A stretch of DNA of 64,000 nt from Cystobasidiopsis lactophilus (taxonomy: Eukaryota; Basidiomycota; Agaricostilbomycetes; Agaricostilbales; Chionosphaeraceae): NCBI GenBank assembly GCA_001599975.1, contig BCIO01000006.1, forward strand, positions 19,156-83,155. The letters run 5' to 3'. The notes beneath the pieces are model-generated. The model was not told the DNA's origin. It worked only from the letters and a program-made list of their open reading frames with translations, and searched no databases. Made by a program: the position numbers and the translations under genes. Shown piece by piece: positions 36,785 to 48,344 of the stretch; the first letter of the stretch is position 1; the number at the start of each line of letters is the position of its first letter.

Positions 36785-37087
36785 ATGAATCCGTACATGT
36801 CGATGTACCCTGGGATGCCCCAGATGCCCATGATGGCCCCGCCCATGATGCCAATGAGTCCTCAGATGACAATGCCTTACTCTCCTTTCACTAGTTATCA
36901 GCCACCATTCTCGGCAGGATTTGGAGGCGGCTTCGGCGGAATGGACCCACCACCATATGGGGCGGCAACCATGGGCGGCTACGGGATGGGCTTTGACAAG
37001 TCTTTCGGTGGCCGCCAGTCGATATATGGCGGCTACAACTACAGCGATCCGTACTATAACCAAGGCTGTTGTTGCACCGTATCTTGA
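36785..37087 (+). CDS. Small Met/Gly/Tyr/Pro-rich protein ending in a CaaX box
   Basis: One uninterrupted exon, 303 nt, 100 aa, in a region where nearly every other gene has many introns. Residues 1-45 are Met/Pro-rich (PYMSMYPGMPQMP), residues 46-90 are Gly/Tyr-rich (GGFGGMDPPPYG, YGGYNYSDPYYNQG), and the last seven are GCCCTVS. The final CTVS fits a CaaX box (aliphatic at a2, Ser at X favours farnesylation), and the neighbouring cysteines could take palmitate. There is no signal peptide or transmembrane helix. The composition suggests a flexible membrane-tethered protein. I do not recognise a family. It is longer than typical basidiomycete pheromone precursors. Expression is unproven. Confidence 0.6.
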   Translation: MNPYMSMYPGMPQMPMMAPPMMPMSPQMTMPYSPFTSYQPPFSAGFGGGFGGMDPPPYGAATMGGYGMGFDKSFGGRQSIYGGYNYSDPYYNQGCCCTVS

Positions 37088-37228
37088 AGCTAAGGAGATT
37101 TGGACGACACTGGCGCCACCAGATCTGTGGGGAGGCGTTCAGCGGCAAGCTCATTGCTCTTTGGGCGGGTCTCGTACGCATCTGAACCTTGCCCTTGTGC
37201 GTAGAGGCATCCTGGGCGCCCCGAGCGG

Positions 37229-40200
37229 TCAGTGCTGCTCCTTAACAACGAGGAGACGAAGGCAGACCTTTTCCACCGCCACCTGGACTCGGACCTTGTC
37301 AAACACACCAATGCGCACGTCCTCGGTGCCTGAGCGGCGAACAGCTATTTCATATTTCTCTTCGTCGTACTGGATTTCGTCTTGGAACAGAACGAGACCT
37401 TCGAGGCCCAACCTTTGAAAAGAAGCAAAGAAGCCCCGCCTTAGTCCGGGCTCCGGGGTAAATGGGGGACCAGCGTACTTAGTGATGAAGACGGCCAGGC
37501 CGTTGCGGAACGCTCGGATGACATAGGCGTCCTCGATGATCTGCCCGCTTGTGCCCAGGCCTTCTTGGCGCCCTCGGAGGGCGAGTGAAACGTAGAATTC
37601 GATGCTGGCGCGCCCTGCCCGTTGGGCCAGGCGATGGCGCTTGTTGATGTTATCCATGACTTCATCAACGTGAGCCGTGGAATGAAGGCCAGCATGCAAC
37701 GGCGAGTCGGTGATAGCGGCAAATAGCTCGCGGTGCACGAGCACGTCGGCGTATCGGCGGATGGGGCTGGTGAAGTGGGTGTAGATGGGAGTCGCTAGCC
37801 CATAGTGGCCAAAGGAATCTTTGGGCACCGAGCCAGCGCAGAAATACTCGGCCGGGAGCATGCACCGCGTCGCCATGATCCGGACCAGCGTGTTCAGATG
37901 CGGGTCGTTCGGGTCCTGTGCCATCTATAAACCTCGCGGCCCATTCGCTTTAGCATGGAGCGTACCACACAACCGTCAAGGCTGGCCGCCAAAGCACCCG
38001 ACGAGCTGATTTCGATGGTCATTCCTTTTCGCACTTTCAAAACGTCAGCCAGGACCTCGAAGTTGGTGGCCGGCGGCGGCTGGTGACGGCTGTGCACCGA
38101 AGCCGCATGAGCCTGTCCGTGAATCCAGTAAGCCGGCGAAAACTCACCGGAGGACGGCCGTGTGCGGGAACTGCTCTTGGATGCGCGTGGCGACCGAGAT
38201 GTTGGCCAGCAACATGAACTCCTCCACCAAACTGTTAGTCTCGAAGGTCTGGTATTGCTTGACGTCGATGGGACCTGTACTCTCTGACGAGTCCATGTGG
38301 ATCTTGATCTCGGGCGAGGCGAGGTTGAGGGCGCCCGCTGCCATTCGACGCTTTTTGAGCTCGACAGCGACCTCGTTCAGCATGCGGATGCTTTGGGCTA
38401 GTGGATCCTGCTTGCTCCTGATTTCGAGAAAACTTCAGCCTGGTTCGTGCCGACGCACCCATGCAGAACGGGAATAAAACTGACAAGTCATCTTTGCGAC
38501 GCTGGGCTGCCTCGTAGGTGAACGCTGCCTTTGATGCGATGACCGATTTTGTGAACCGCACAGAAGTGATGTTGAAGTGCTGGTCCATGGTCTGAGGGAC
38601 AACTCAGCCTTCAGCAAACAAGGATGCGACCACAGGAGGAGGAACGCTTGCCCAGATCACCGAGAAAGCGAGGCGTTCGACGTCGGGTCGCAGCGAGCAC
38701 AAGTTTGTGCCCAGCAATGGCGGTAGCATGTCGATGCGCTTGTCCACGAGATACACTGTGGTGCCTCTGGCGGCTGCTTCCGCGTCCATCGCATTGTCTG
38801 GTCGCACGAAATAGGACACATCCGCGATATCTGAACGCCCGCGCTCGAAAACAGGCTTCTTTGTATGAAACATCAAACGAAAAGGCACTCACGAACACCA
38901 ACTTCGATGGTCGAGTCCGACAGGCGACGTGCGTGCAGAGCATCGTCTATGTCCTGACAGCCCACCGGATCAATGCTGCAGACATTGAGATGGCGCAAGT
39001 CTTCTCTATCTCTCCAAGCTGAGAGCGCCGGGTCTTTATCGGGCACCCGCCAAGCTTCGCCTTCGGCAGGCAAGCAGTCGAGGATGGCCTTTGGGAAAGG
39101 CCGATATGGGACATCGTATTCGAGCAAGAGGCTTTCGATCTCTGCCTCTTTGGTGTCAATGCCGCCGAGGGCACGGACAAAATGGCCGCTAGGGTGCCGC
39201 ATGTTGATGTCCCACCGGTCGATGGACACCAAGAACTTTTGCGCCACCAAGCTCGACGCCTGTCGGGTTCTAATTCTGATGCGCGGGATTTTGCGGTCGA
39301 CGGGCACAGCAAAAACGTTGTGAGCGGCAATGGACGGCGTGCTGCTCAGCGCTCCCAGAGATGCGCGGTCCAAATGGCAAACGTAGCTGACAGTGGTTCT
39401 CAGCTTCTCCCAGCAGGGTTGCGACGCTCGCTCACCTTCTCCAGGCGCGCTTTAAAACTCCCACTACACGGCCGGTCGGCTGTGGCTCGCCAGCGGCAGC
39501 GTCTGTCTGCGGCGCATTGAGCTTGCGGCCCGAACTTGGCTCAGCTGTGTTGTCTTCGTCTTCCGACGCTGCAGATTCTTCTTCTTCAGCTTTGATAGTG
39601 ATCATTTCATGAGTTGAAGCTCTCCGTGGCATGAAAAGGGCGCAGGAGGACGCTCACCTTGCTCGGCGATTGATTCTGCTGGCTTTTGCCACTCCGACGG
39701 ATCCAGAATTTCGACAACGACCAAATCACCCGACACCGCTCTGTTCATGGCCATCTTGCCGTTCAAGAGAACCGGTTTCTTCTGGCTCGGCACCGAAACC
39801 GACGCCTGGGTTCGTCAGGGTGGGCTCAAAGAAACAGGCAGCCAAGCTCTCCAAACGTACTTCGAGAAAATTGTAGGGGTTTGGCTGAAAATGACCTTGG
39901 CAAAGCTTGCCGCTTTTGACGCCGGCTCGCAGCACGTCATCAGGCAGGTACTGCAGGGAGAGACGACCTGAGAGCGGACTTCTCCCGGCCAATTGAAAGG
40001 ACTGCGCACCTCTGAAAACAAACGTTCGGCTTTGTGGTCGCCATTCTCGGCGACAGGGACGTCCATATCGGCTGCCGCGGCCATGAGGTCGAGCAACTTG
40101 CCACGCTTAGAAGGGTCCATCGACTCCAAGTAGGCCTTGGCTGGTCCGATTGCGTCAGATACGTATATCGCTCGCGTTCGGTCCAAGAGACGAACTGGAG

Positions 40201-41131
40201 CACGCCAAGACGTTCATCTCTTTCGCCTTGCGCACATTGTCGGCATCGTCGCTCATCAACACCACTTTGACGGTCTCCGACAGCTGTGAGGCGTTACTTT
40301 GAGAGAGCGCTAAGTGTGAAGTGTACCACTTGGCGGCGACACGTATGGCTGACCGCGAGATCAATCTGAGACGAGCACCCAAAGAAGCATCACCGAAGGC
40401 GCTCACCTCTGTCGTTGCGGTCATTCGGTGTCTCTCCTGCCGTCCGAGTCACAAAGGTATCTCTGCATCACTCGCATCAGAAAGACACATGGGAGGTCGA
40501 AGGCTGCGCCGCACCGACAGGCTTCGTTGGAGAAAAGGTAAGCCCTCCGAGATTCATCGGCCAGGACGGCGAGCAGGCGCTTGTATAAGGGCAATGAGCG
40601 ATGGCGGACCTCGTCAACCACGTTTTGTAAGATGACGAAATCAGTGCCAAAGTCCACAGATTCGACGACGTCCATCTGCCTCGGATGGCCCGCTGCTCAG
40701 TTTGTGCTTGTGACTAGCGTTCAACGTCGCTCAAACGTACTTGGTGGAGGAAAACATTGGTATCCAGGATCAAGTAGTGGCGGCTCTGAGCGGAGGCAGC
40801 CAGCGGGTCCCTGCCTAGCGCACCTAAAACCGGGCGAAGGACTGAGGGTGATTGTTGGCCATCTGAATCGGCGAGCGAAGGCGAGGCATCGTAAAGATCG
40901 CTGCAAGTCGAACACAGACTAGAGCCGCAAGGCACATCTGGCCTCAGGAAGTGCTGCCGCACAACTGCGTTGGTCCAAGGTCATCGACCGAAGTAAATTT
41001 ATGCGGAGCTGGTGGGCGCCCGAACCTTTGACGACGTTGCCGCCTGCACTCTTGCGCATGAAGACCTTGCTGGTCTGAGACATGGGAGCATCCAGCTGGT
41101 CTCGTCCACGCTTGAGGAGCCGAATCTCCAT
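37229..41131 (-). CDS. DIS3: DIS3/RRP44, exosome 3'-5' exonuclease and PIN endonuclease
   Basis: Sixteen exons: 41131-41026, 40964-40741, 40675-40515, 40462-40407, 40348-40196, 40140-40010, 39950-39861, 39805-39658, 39589-39436, 39386-38893, 38830-38646, 38591-38485, 38417-38148, 38089-37966, 37915-37479 and 37412-37229 (3024 nt, 1007 aa; yeast Dis3 is 1001). Order: CR3 cysteines (CGSSLCSTC), PIN domain ([11 protein letters not shown] about residue 98, [24 protein letters not shown]), two cold-shock domains, the RNB catalytic core ([15 protein letters not shown] about 546), [33 protein letters not shown] and an S1 domain. All the aspartates of the RNB motif are present, so it should be active. 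I chose the start [13 protein letters not shown] by likeness to yeast; a second in-frame Met lies at 41083. Introns 8 and 15 have CAAAG acceptors. Confidence 0.95.
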
Positions 41132-41393
41132 GTTTTTCGAAGTGACGGAACGAGGAGAAGGGAGCATCAAAGGGGTCAAATTGCGTTTCACAGGCCTTTG
41201 AATGCGATAACAGCTTGTAGGAAAGTACAGGAGGAAGCCCTGTGAACACAAGGGAGAAGGCAAAGGATTGCGAGGACGATAAGGGACACTCTTCATGATT
41301 AAGCGTGCCGGATTCCACCCTTGATCGAGGCGAGAGCGAAGGTGAATGTCAGATTTTTGGGCAGAGGTGGAGACGCAAGGTGGTCGAAAGGTG

Positions 41394-41656
41394 TTAGCCG
41401 GGGAATGGTCGTTGCGAGGCGAGCCAAGCGTAGTCCAGCTCAGAGGCCATTTCGATGGATGTTTTCTCCCTGGTGTATCGTGAGCGCTTATTGATTGACA
41501 ACTGGATCGACACATACACACTGTAGTTGGTGAACAAGTCATCGAGGGAGAAGAAATTGACGTCTGTGAACCAGGTGATGAGCAAAATGTCAGTTCATTG
41601 GGAGAACAGCGCGTACTGCCGGGAATCAGGGGCTGCTGCTGATGGAAGTGCTGAAA

Positions 41657-41715
<59 letters not shown>

Positions 41716-44700
41716 CTTGCTCTGCCTTGTGCATTGTTGTTTCGTCTGGCGCACTGGCGTTGTAAGGCAAATTTTGTTCTGCGGAAGCCAGGCGCGCTGA
41801 GCTCATCGCTTGACGAGGACAGGGACAAGAACTCACGCGTGTAGCGCCGCAGCAGGCCCTTGTCGGGCAAGCTGATGAAAGTAGACTTGTGTTGTGAGCC
41901 CGCTGATGTATCGATCCGCGACACGTCCAGTCCTACACCGCAACGCTCTAGAGTTGGCTACTTCCTTGGCTAGTCAAAGGATGTGCGAAACGCACCAGCG
42001 GCCCGTTGCTCCAGAATGCTTTTGACGTAGGTCACGCCAGCCCACTTCGACTCAAGGCGCGACAACGCTCGCAGGAGAGTCGACAGATCCTGGCGGGCCA
42101 GCAGCTTGAAGAACGCATCCGTGGACGAGGGCTCGGACGGCATGTTGGGCAGGCCAGCTCCTTGCAGCGACGTGGAAGAAAAGCCGATCTGGTTGGCCTT
42201 AATCTCATGAACAAACGCCAACCTGTGCAGGTCTTCAGCTCTGTGAACAAGGGAGTATACTAGTAACGGAACATACCCCGCAACATAGACGGGCTGGGCT
42301 ATTTGGGGCGAACTGAGCAGCGATTCAACAGCGAACAGATCCGCCAACACGAGGCAGTCGTTGATGATGCGAGAGCTGGCAAGCGAAAGCTTGATGTCAT
42401 GCGCAATGCTCTTGGAGATGGGAGTTTGTATGCCAGGACGCTCCTTGACGAGCTGGGGATGGTAGAGGAACGACAGCACGGCATTGGCCCAAACATGCAG
42501 GCAAAGAAAAGAGCCGCCCAAATTGCGGGATTGGTACGCTTTCAGGTTGTCCGCGGACCCTGAGTAGAAAAGCTGTAAGCGAGAGCACAGGCGAGGAAGC
42601 GGCGGTCCCACATTGAAGCGAAGCAGGAATGTTGCGGTAAAAGTCGACCAGCTCAGTCTGCAGGTTGCGCAGCGCGTCCGCTGGAGCCTCACGACGTCCG
42701 CCTAAGGGGGAAGTGGTACCTTGCCGACTGTTGAGGAAGTCGCTGATCCGCCCGCAAATGACAAAGAGCTTCACGAGCTGAACAAAGGGGTTGGGCTGGA
42801 CCGGCTGGCCGGCAGCTGCCGCCGCCTCAGCATCCGTGGCGGCAGGCAAAGGGTGGAAGTCTTCATCTGTGGGCAGAGGGATGGTGATCAATTCTTCCTT
42901 GATGGTTGTAGGGCGTCCGTGCGCAAAAGCCAAGATGCGGTCAGTAATGAACATGGACCACTGAACTTGCTGTGAGCCCAGAGATGGAGGCCGCTGGCAG
43001 AAAAAAGGGGGGGAAACGCACGAAAAGATGCCTCGTCCGGATCTGGTGCTGGGGAGACTCAAACACTCGGGTCGAATCGTCGTGCATGCCCAGATGCTCG
43101 GACATGCGCATGGCCAGACCCGAGAAGTGCCACATCCTGCGTGAAACCCACGACCAGTGATGAGAACGTCATGATTATGGAAAGACGGCAAGGCGCAGAG
43201 CGAGGCAGTTCCTACCCGCTTTCAGAGTTCTGGACAACTCTTGTCAGTAACGCCCTGCGCTGGTTAAAGATGCACAACGACACCTACCTGTCCGTAGTTG
43301 GCCCACGCCAAGAAAAGCAGGCCAGTAATGGCATCGTACCTACAACAGAGAAAGCGTGAGAAAGGGAGCGAGTGTTGGGCGGTACTGTTACCCACGTTGG
43401 CAAATGCAACAAGGGCATCAGCAGGTCCTGCGCTTTGGCACAAAATGGGGTCGAAGCCTGCAGCGTAGTCATGGTAAATGCTTCGGCCCCAGCTCACTCT
43501 GCACGAAGTCGAGAAGAGAAACCAACATTAACGGCCTCGTTTTCTTGATCCACAGTGAACCGAGACGCCAGAGCACATATGCAGCACAGATTGAAAGCCG
43601 ACATGGTCCCTGTCTCTAAGCGCTCTCGGGTTCGACGGCGGTTGAGGGACGGAAAATGCTGCGACATGGTGCGGAAGAAGGCCTCCTGCAGGGCGCCGTA
43701 TGAGGGTTGGGGCCATCTCACAAGGCAATCAAGCAATGGGCCTACCAAAAGTGGCTCGTAGACGTGTGGAAATGGCATGCCGGAGTCGTCGAACAACCGC
43801 AAGGCAGGCTCGACCCCAGGCAGTGAGTGGTGCGAGTCGGCAGTGTGCGAGGCGTCTGAGTGTCGAGGAGATGGGATCCCCACCGTTGCAACGGTGGGCG
43901 AGGTGTTGCTTCGCCGGGGCGCCAACTTCAAGCTGTAGCAAGGCGTCGTGTCAGCTGTGTGCGGCGAACGCCCAGTCCGGCCGACGGCTCACCTGATTCG
44001 ATTTATTCCCGGGTGGATGGCGCTGGCGATGAGAAACAATCAGCAAGCAAAAGATCAGACACAGGCCCGGCCTCACGTAGATCCAGAGATGCGGTAGTAG
44101 TAGAGCTCCAGCCCCTCGGACTCGTCTTGTTGGAGGTAAGCCACTTGGCTTTCGAGCGCTTTGAGCAGGCTTGGTGTGGGCTCTGGGAAGGTCCATTTAG
44201 ACGGGCCAGGCGGTTGGGTGGCCGCAAACGTAGGCGCCAGCGTTTCCGCCGGCCAAACCGTGCCGCCCTCCCAAAGGTGGTCGCTGCTCGTCGTCCCAAA
44301 ATCGTTGGCAGCAGGAAAAACGTCGTAAGGTGGCCAGCTATCATACGCCTGAGCAGCCTGCTCGGGGCTCTGTTCTGGCAACGAGATGTCGCTCTGCCGG
44401 GAGGGCGACGGCTCCTCGTTGTTGCTCGGCGTGTGCTGGTCGCCGCCGTGCGCCGCCGCGGCCGCCTTGTCCGCCTGCATTTGGAGCTTGGTCCGTTTTG
44501 GTCGGCGTCCATCTGGCCACTGGCACCTGCACACAAAAAGGCGTGGATCAGCCTGCAGGCCGGTGCGCCAAAGTGCCGGTCGAAAAAGTCGCCCTTACGT
44601 CTCGTTGGTGTTTGCGCAGTTCTGGCAAATGGGCTTGTCACCCGAGCATCGCTCGCGTCTAGAAAAGAAGGAAAATTGAGCCGGAAGCATTCCAACAGGG

Positions 44701-44838
44701 CTCGGTCGAGCCGCACCTGCGTCGACAGCGCAAGCACGCCAAGCTGACCCGCGGGCGCTTCACTTTTCCGGCGTCGCCGTTGCCGTCAGAGCCTCGGTTG
44801 TCATCTAAAGAGGCGTCTCCAAGTGAAAAGTCGTCCAT
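41394..44838 (-). CDS. Zn2Cys6 fungal transcription factor with a C-terminal polyglutamine tract
   Basis: Proposed exons: 44838-44717, 44658-44599, 44526-44077, 44022-43993, 43932-43533, 43457-43396, 43339-43288, 43229-43216, 43136-43022, 42960-42612, 42559-41996, 41932-41837, 41778-41617, 41563-41518 and 41469-41394 (2598 nt, 865 aa). The binuclear cluster has the canonical spacing C35-x2-C38-x6-C45-x6-C52-x2-C55-x6-C62 once exons 1-3 are joined. The fungal_trans middle domain shows FCAKAQDLLMPLL, DAITGLLFLAWANYGQ, MWHFSGLAMRMSEHLG, LFWSMFITDRILAFAHGRP and FLCLHVWANAVLSFLYHP. A tract of about 22 Gln (mostly CAG) sits near residue 800. A 14-nt exon writes NSESG. The join between exons 5 and 6 (43532-43458) is my least certain. 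Targets are unknown. Confidence 0.82.
41640..41712. repeat. CTG/CAG trinucleotide repeat in coding sequence
   Basis: The plus strand reads as a CTG repeat with a few TTG interruptions (and CTC near the end). On the coding minus strand this is CAG with CAA interruptions and encodes the polyglutamine tract of the Zn2Cys6 factor. Such runs vary in length between strains. Confidence 0.85.
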
Positions 44839-45236
44839 CGCGGCGCTCAACACAGACGTTGCGTCGGCGAGCGGGGACTGCTTTGACGCAGTTTATCGCT
44901 GCAGACGCGGCTTGTGTTGATCCCTAGGTCGCAGCGTATGGCCACTCTTCCCAAGGACTGCTGAACAAAGGGAATAGGACGGGGTAGGCCGAGCGAGGAT
45001 CGCCCTTCGCCAAAAGCGACAAGGTTTGAGATGGCGCTGGCAGCCTCGATGCCGGCCCTGGTCTTGAATCACGGCCTGCACGCTAGTTGGTACAGTAGTC
45101 ACACGCCTCTCTTGGGCCTGCCTGCACTGATTTTCGCGGCCCGGCTTGGTGGTGGCCTCGCAAGGGGAATTCCGCCGAGTCGAAATCGAGAGTTGTGGAA
45201 GCGGGTTCGAAATACAAGTCTAACGGAAACCGAACA
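44839..45236. promoter_or_regulatory. Intergenic: promoter of the Zn2Cys6 factor
   Basis: A 398-bp non-coding gap between two minus-strand genes. I see no gene and no clear element. Confidence 0.45.
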
Positions 45237-46766
45237 CTATGCAAGCCCAGCCTCAACATCGTTCTTAAACTGCTGGACGATGGGGACCATGCCGCCCTTG
45301 TCGACGGTGAAACCAAGGGAGAGGGGGTCTGCGCAAGCGGGAGGGTGAGTTCAGGGCAGAGCTCGGCCAGGATCACACAAAAGCCGCTTACAGGTGTTGT
45401 CGAATCGTGGTGGCCACGAGCCAACAATGCGGGCGTTAACGGGGTCGTCTTGGAACTTGATGAGCTTCAAAGCCCTGCAAAGAAGAAATCAGCGTCTTGC
45501 CCGATGCTGTCTGCGATGAGAAGCCCGCTCACTCCTTGCCAGCAACGGCCTCAAGAGCCTCGAGCTCTTGGCGCACAGTGGTGGTGAAGCCGGGGAGGTA
45601 GACAACTCTGGTGTGAGGCAGGAACTTTGCCGCCGGGACGTGCTTGGCGATGATGAAGTTGCGAACAGTCGTCTCAGGGCTGGCCACCCAGGCAGCGAGC
45701 TCGAGTTTGGGGTCGTCGAAGCTGGAGCCGATGGGGCAGATAGCCTCGACGCCCTTGAGAGGCTCCCGGATGATGCCAGAGATGAAGGCCGACGTGGCCG
45801 CGGACGGCACGCCGGGGCGGACCACGATGGTCGGCAGGCGCACGATGCGGCCATCGACGAAACCGCGGCGGGAGTACTCGTTGACGAGCATCTCGGAGAT
45901 GAGCTTGCCGCAGCCGTACGAGCCTTCTGGGGTGGCAATGGTCTCCGGCTTGACGACGTCCGGCTGGCGAAAGCAAGGGGCTGGTTAGCGCATGGAGCAT
46001 GAGGAAAAGAAGACACCAACAAGGTCGCCACCATACACAGCCAAAGAGGAGGTGAAGATGAACTTAATGGGCTCGGCAGCCTCGGCGTGGCGGGCAGCCT
46101 CGAGCATCAGCCTGATGGAGTCAACGTTGACCTAGAGAGAACGGTGAGACTCGAGTTGAGACCCAATTCTTGAGCGGAGCGAACCCACCTTCATGCCGAG
46201 ATCAAAGTTGTCCTCGCTACCGCGTGACATAATGCCGTGAAAGCAGCTGGATGGGTGGCAAACGTCAATATTCACCTCAAACCGCGTCCGGATCGGCACG
46301 AGCACTTACTAGATGGTGTCTGGCACGCCAAACTCGGTCTTAAAGAGCTTGCCAACCTCCGTGGCGTCGCAAAGATCGGCTTTGAGAGTGATGACATTTT
46401 TAGCTCCCTTTGGCGCCTTAGGGTTCACGATGTCGCAAAGGATGAGGTGGCTGCCCAAACCGGCTCAGAGATGCATTCTTGGGCGAACACAGCACGAAAG
46501 GCTCACACATCAGGGGTTTCCGGGTCCTCCAAGAGGTAAGAAGCAAGCTAGAGCCGAATTTGGGCATGAGCCAACGCGACGATTCGCGCGGAGAAAGCAG
46601 GGCATACGACGCCTCCGAGCCAGCCGCCAGCACCTGCAAGTTCGTACAAGATGCAGACGTAAGTTTATCGGGGTCAAAAAAGTTGCACCAAGAAAGCCTG
46701 CTCACCAGTGATGAGGACGGTGTTCTTCTTCGCGCTGGTTCCGTTACCGTTAAGAGTGATGGCCAT
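45237..46766 (-). CDS. NAD(P)-dependent epimerase/dehydratase, D-erythronate dehydrogenase-like (extended SDR)
   Basis: Nine exons: 46766-46706, 46633-46608, 46547-46507, 46450-46310, 46246-46189, 46131-46021, 45963-45533, 45474-45392 and 45328-45237 (1044 nt, 347 aa). The Rossmann motif GAGGWLGG (residues 21-28) follows VLIT. The extended-SDR active site has FTSSLAVYGG and Y-x3-K in GSYGCGKL. The diagnostic RLPTIVVRPGVPSAATSAFI resembles D-erythronate/L-threonate dehydrogenases (DenD) and related sugar-acid enzymes. The end is VDKGGMVPIVQQFKNDVEAG. No targeting signal is seen, so it is probably cytosolic. The exact sugar or sugar-acid substrate cannot be told from sequence. Confidence 0.87.
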
Positions 46767-48344
46767 TTTGGATTGGGTAGCTGAAAAGGTGGAGTGGAGT
46801 GGGAGAGAGAGAGAAGGAAAGAAGGGGGAAGTCTGGGGCTATAATCCCGATGGCAGGCTCTCTCGGGCCAAAAAATTTCAGCGTGGCTAAAGGCCCCTTT
46901 CGGCTCTGCGAAAAATCATCCACCCCATCCCCTCGAGAGTGGAATCCCAGAGTGGGTCCGGGGTCGAGGAGACGCGATTTCTTGGGGTATGGGCTCCCAT
47001 ATCAAGCCCTCGACTTCCGCCAGCGTCCGTGGTCTCACTGGCAGGCGCAAAGAAACCTATGTACCGTACTACCGATGTACGCGCTGACTCGATCAAAATG
47101 TATGTCGACTCGTGCCGAACAGCTTCGGCCGTGCGGAATGGTGCCGGAGCTACCTCCGAAGGAGGGCCTATGGATATCTGATGAGTTGGCCTCACTGAAC
47201 GCCAAAGATTGAAATCATACTTGATCCTCGACTCGAGCTTAATGTCCTTGTGCTAGACTTATTCGTGGCGAGCAAATGTGCGCTGCACAAGGTGGGTGGC
47301 AAAATCGACCAAGGTCACCTCCGGTCAGATCGCGCTTCCAAGAAATGGACCGTACAAATGTTCCAACGATGGCATGCTGCGCTGTAAAGGGACGCAGATG
47401 AGGGTGGAAAGGAGCGTATTGGCCGTCAAGAAGACTGCTGGGAAATCAAGGGGTCGGCGGCCAGTCCCGTGCTGAATGTTGCAGAGGATCTCAAAATGGG
47501 CGCATCATGTGGGACATTCTGGATTGTACTTCATATCTGGGCGCCCGAAACAAACATTGAGGTGTTTGACGAAACGAGGATGTTCGCTAACGCCACAAAT
47601 CAGAGAAACGACTCCATCGAAGAGATGCCACATTTCAGTCAGCAGCACAAAGAAGCTGGTACAATTACTGGAGCGCGGAGAAGCGACGGAGACCTGATCT
47701 CTGGGAGGAAGGGCGAGGCATTGCCCAGCACTTTGCTGTCTACCGACAATCGACCACGCCTTGTCTGCAGTCCAGCATCGCTCAAGTCGGTCTTGGAGCT
47801 CGAATTTGTGGTGGTCAAATTGGGGGCCAGAGTGCGAGCGTGGGAAACCCAGCTGCGAAACTTGAGTTGTGGCAGTCAGGAAAGCTTGCGGGACTCTCGG
47901 TCGTACGTGCAGTCTGTACAGTCATATGGGAGCATACAGAGGGTATCAAAAGACCAGCAGAGCAAAGTTCCGAAGCAGCGCTCCGACAAGCGCACCAAAG
48001 GGACCGGTTGAACTTGGTGGCAAATGATTTTGGATCCAAGAAAGCATAGACATTCTCGGGGCATGACTGCAAAGGGCAAATTGGCACAAGAAGCAGTCTT
48101 CTTGATACGAGCAGCCAAGTGGTCGGTGGCGAAGGAGCGACATTGTATCGGTTTGAGAAGGGCTCGAGATTCGAAAGAAGGACGCTGTCATTCCGAACGA
48201 CTGACTGCTTTTGCCCCAGTCCGTTGAAATGTCACAAGCACACCAAAACGTGACCCACCGTTGAAAGTCCCCTGCAGTCCCCTGAAAACGGGGAAAGGTG
48301 ACAAGGCCGTTTCTCTCCAACCACGACCAAAGACCGTTCACGAC
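46767..48344. other. Longest intergenic stretch in the window (about 1.6 kb), no supported gene
   Basis: I see no convincing gene. One plus-strand ORF (47469-48011, 180 codons) has no recognisable motif and looks like chance. A GA-rich run lies at 46790-46830 (a CT tract upstream of the epimerase start). Near the right end are two CCCCT boxes (AGTCCCCTG at 48266-48274 and 48276-48284), and CCCCTGAAAACGGGG (48279-48293) can form a short hairpin about 60 bp before the TPR gene. The stretch is lower in GC than its surroundings. It could hold non-coding RNA, but nothing shows this. Confidence 0.5.

Noticed and set aside
41640-41712. CTG repeat as a CRISPR-like or mobile element
   Set aside because: It is a simple trinucleotide run encoding polyglutamine.
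40919-41836. One long minus-strand ORF joining the polyglutamine tract to the DIS3 start
   Set aside because: It runs through the end of the Zn2Cys6 gene, an intergenic gap and DIS3 exon 1 by chance. Splice signals and the two protein families separate it.
43860-44747. Plus-strand ORF of 295 codons
   Set aside because: Antisense to the Zn2Cys6 factor; Arg-rich with no domain. The minus strand has the canonical cysteine cluster.
47469-48011. Plus-strand ORF of 180 codons in the long intergenic stretch
   Set aside because: No recognisable domain, odd composition, no splice structure like its neighbours. An ORF of this length is possible by chance. Kept only as a note in the intergenic entry.
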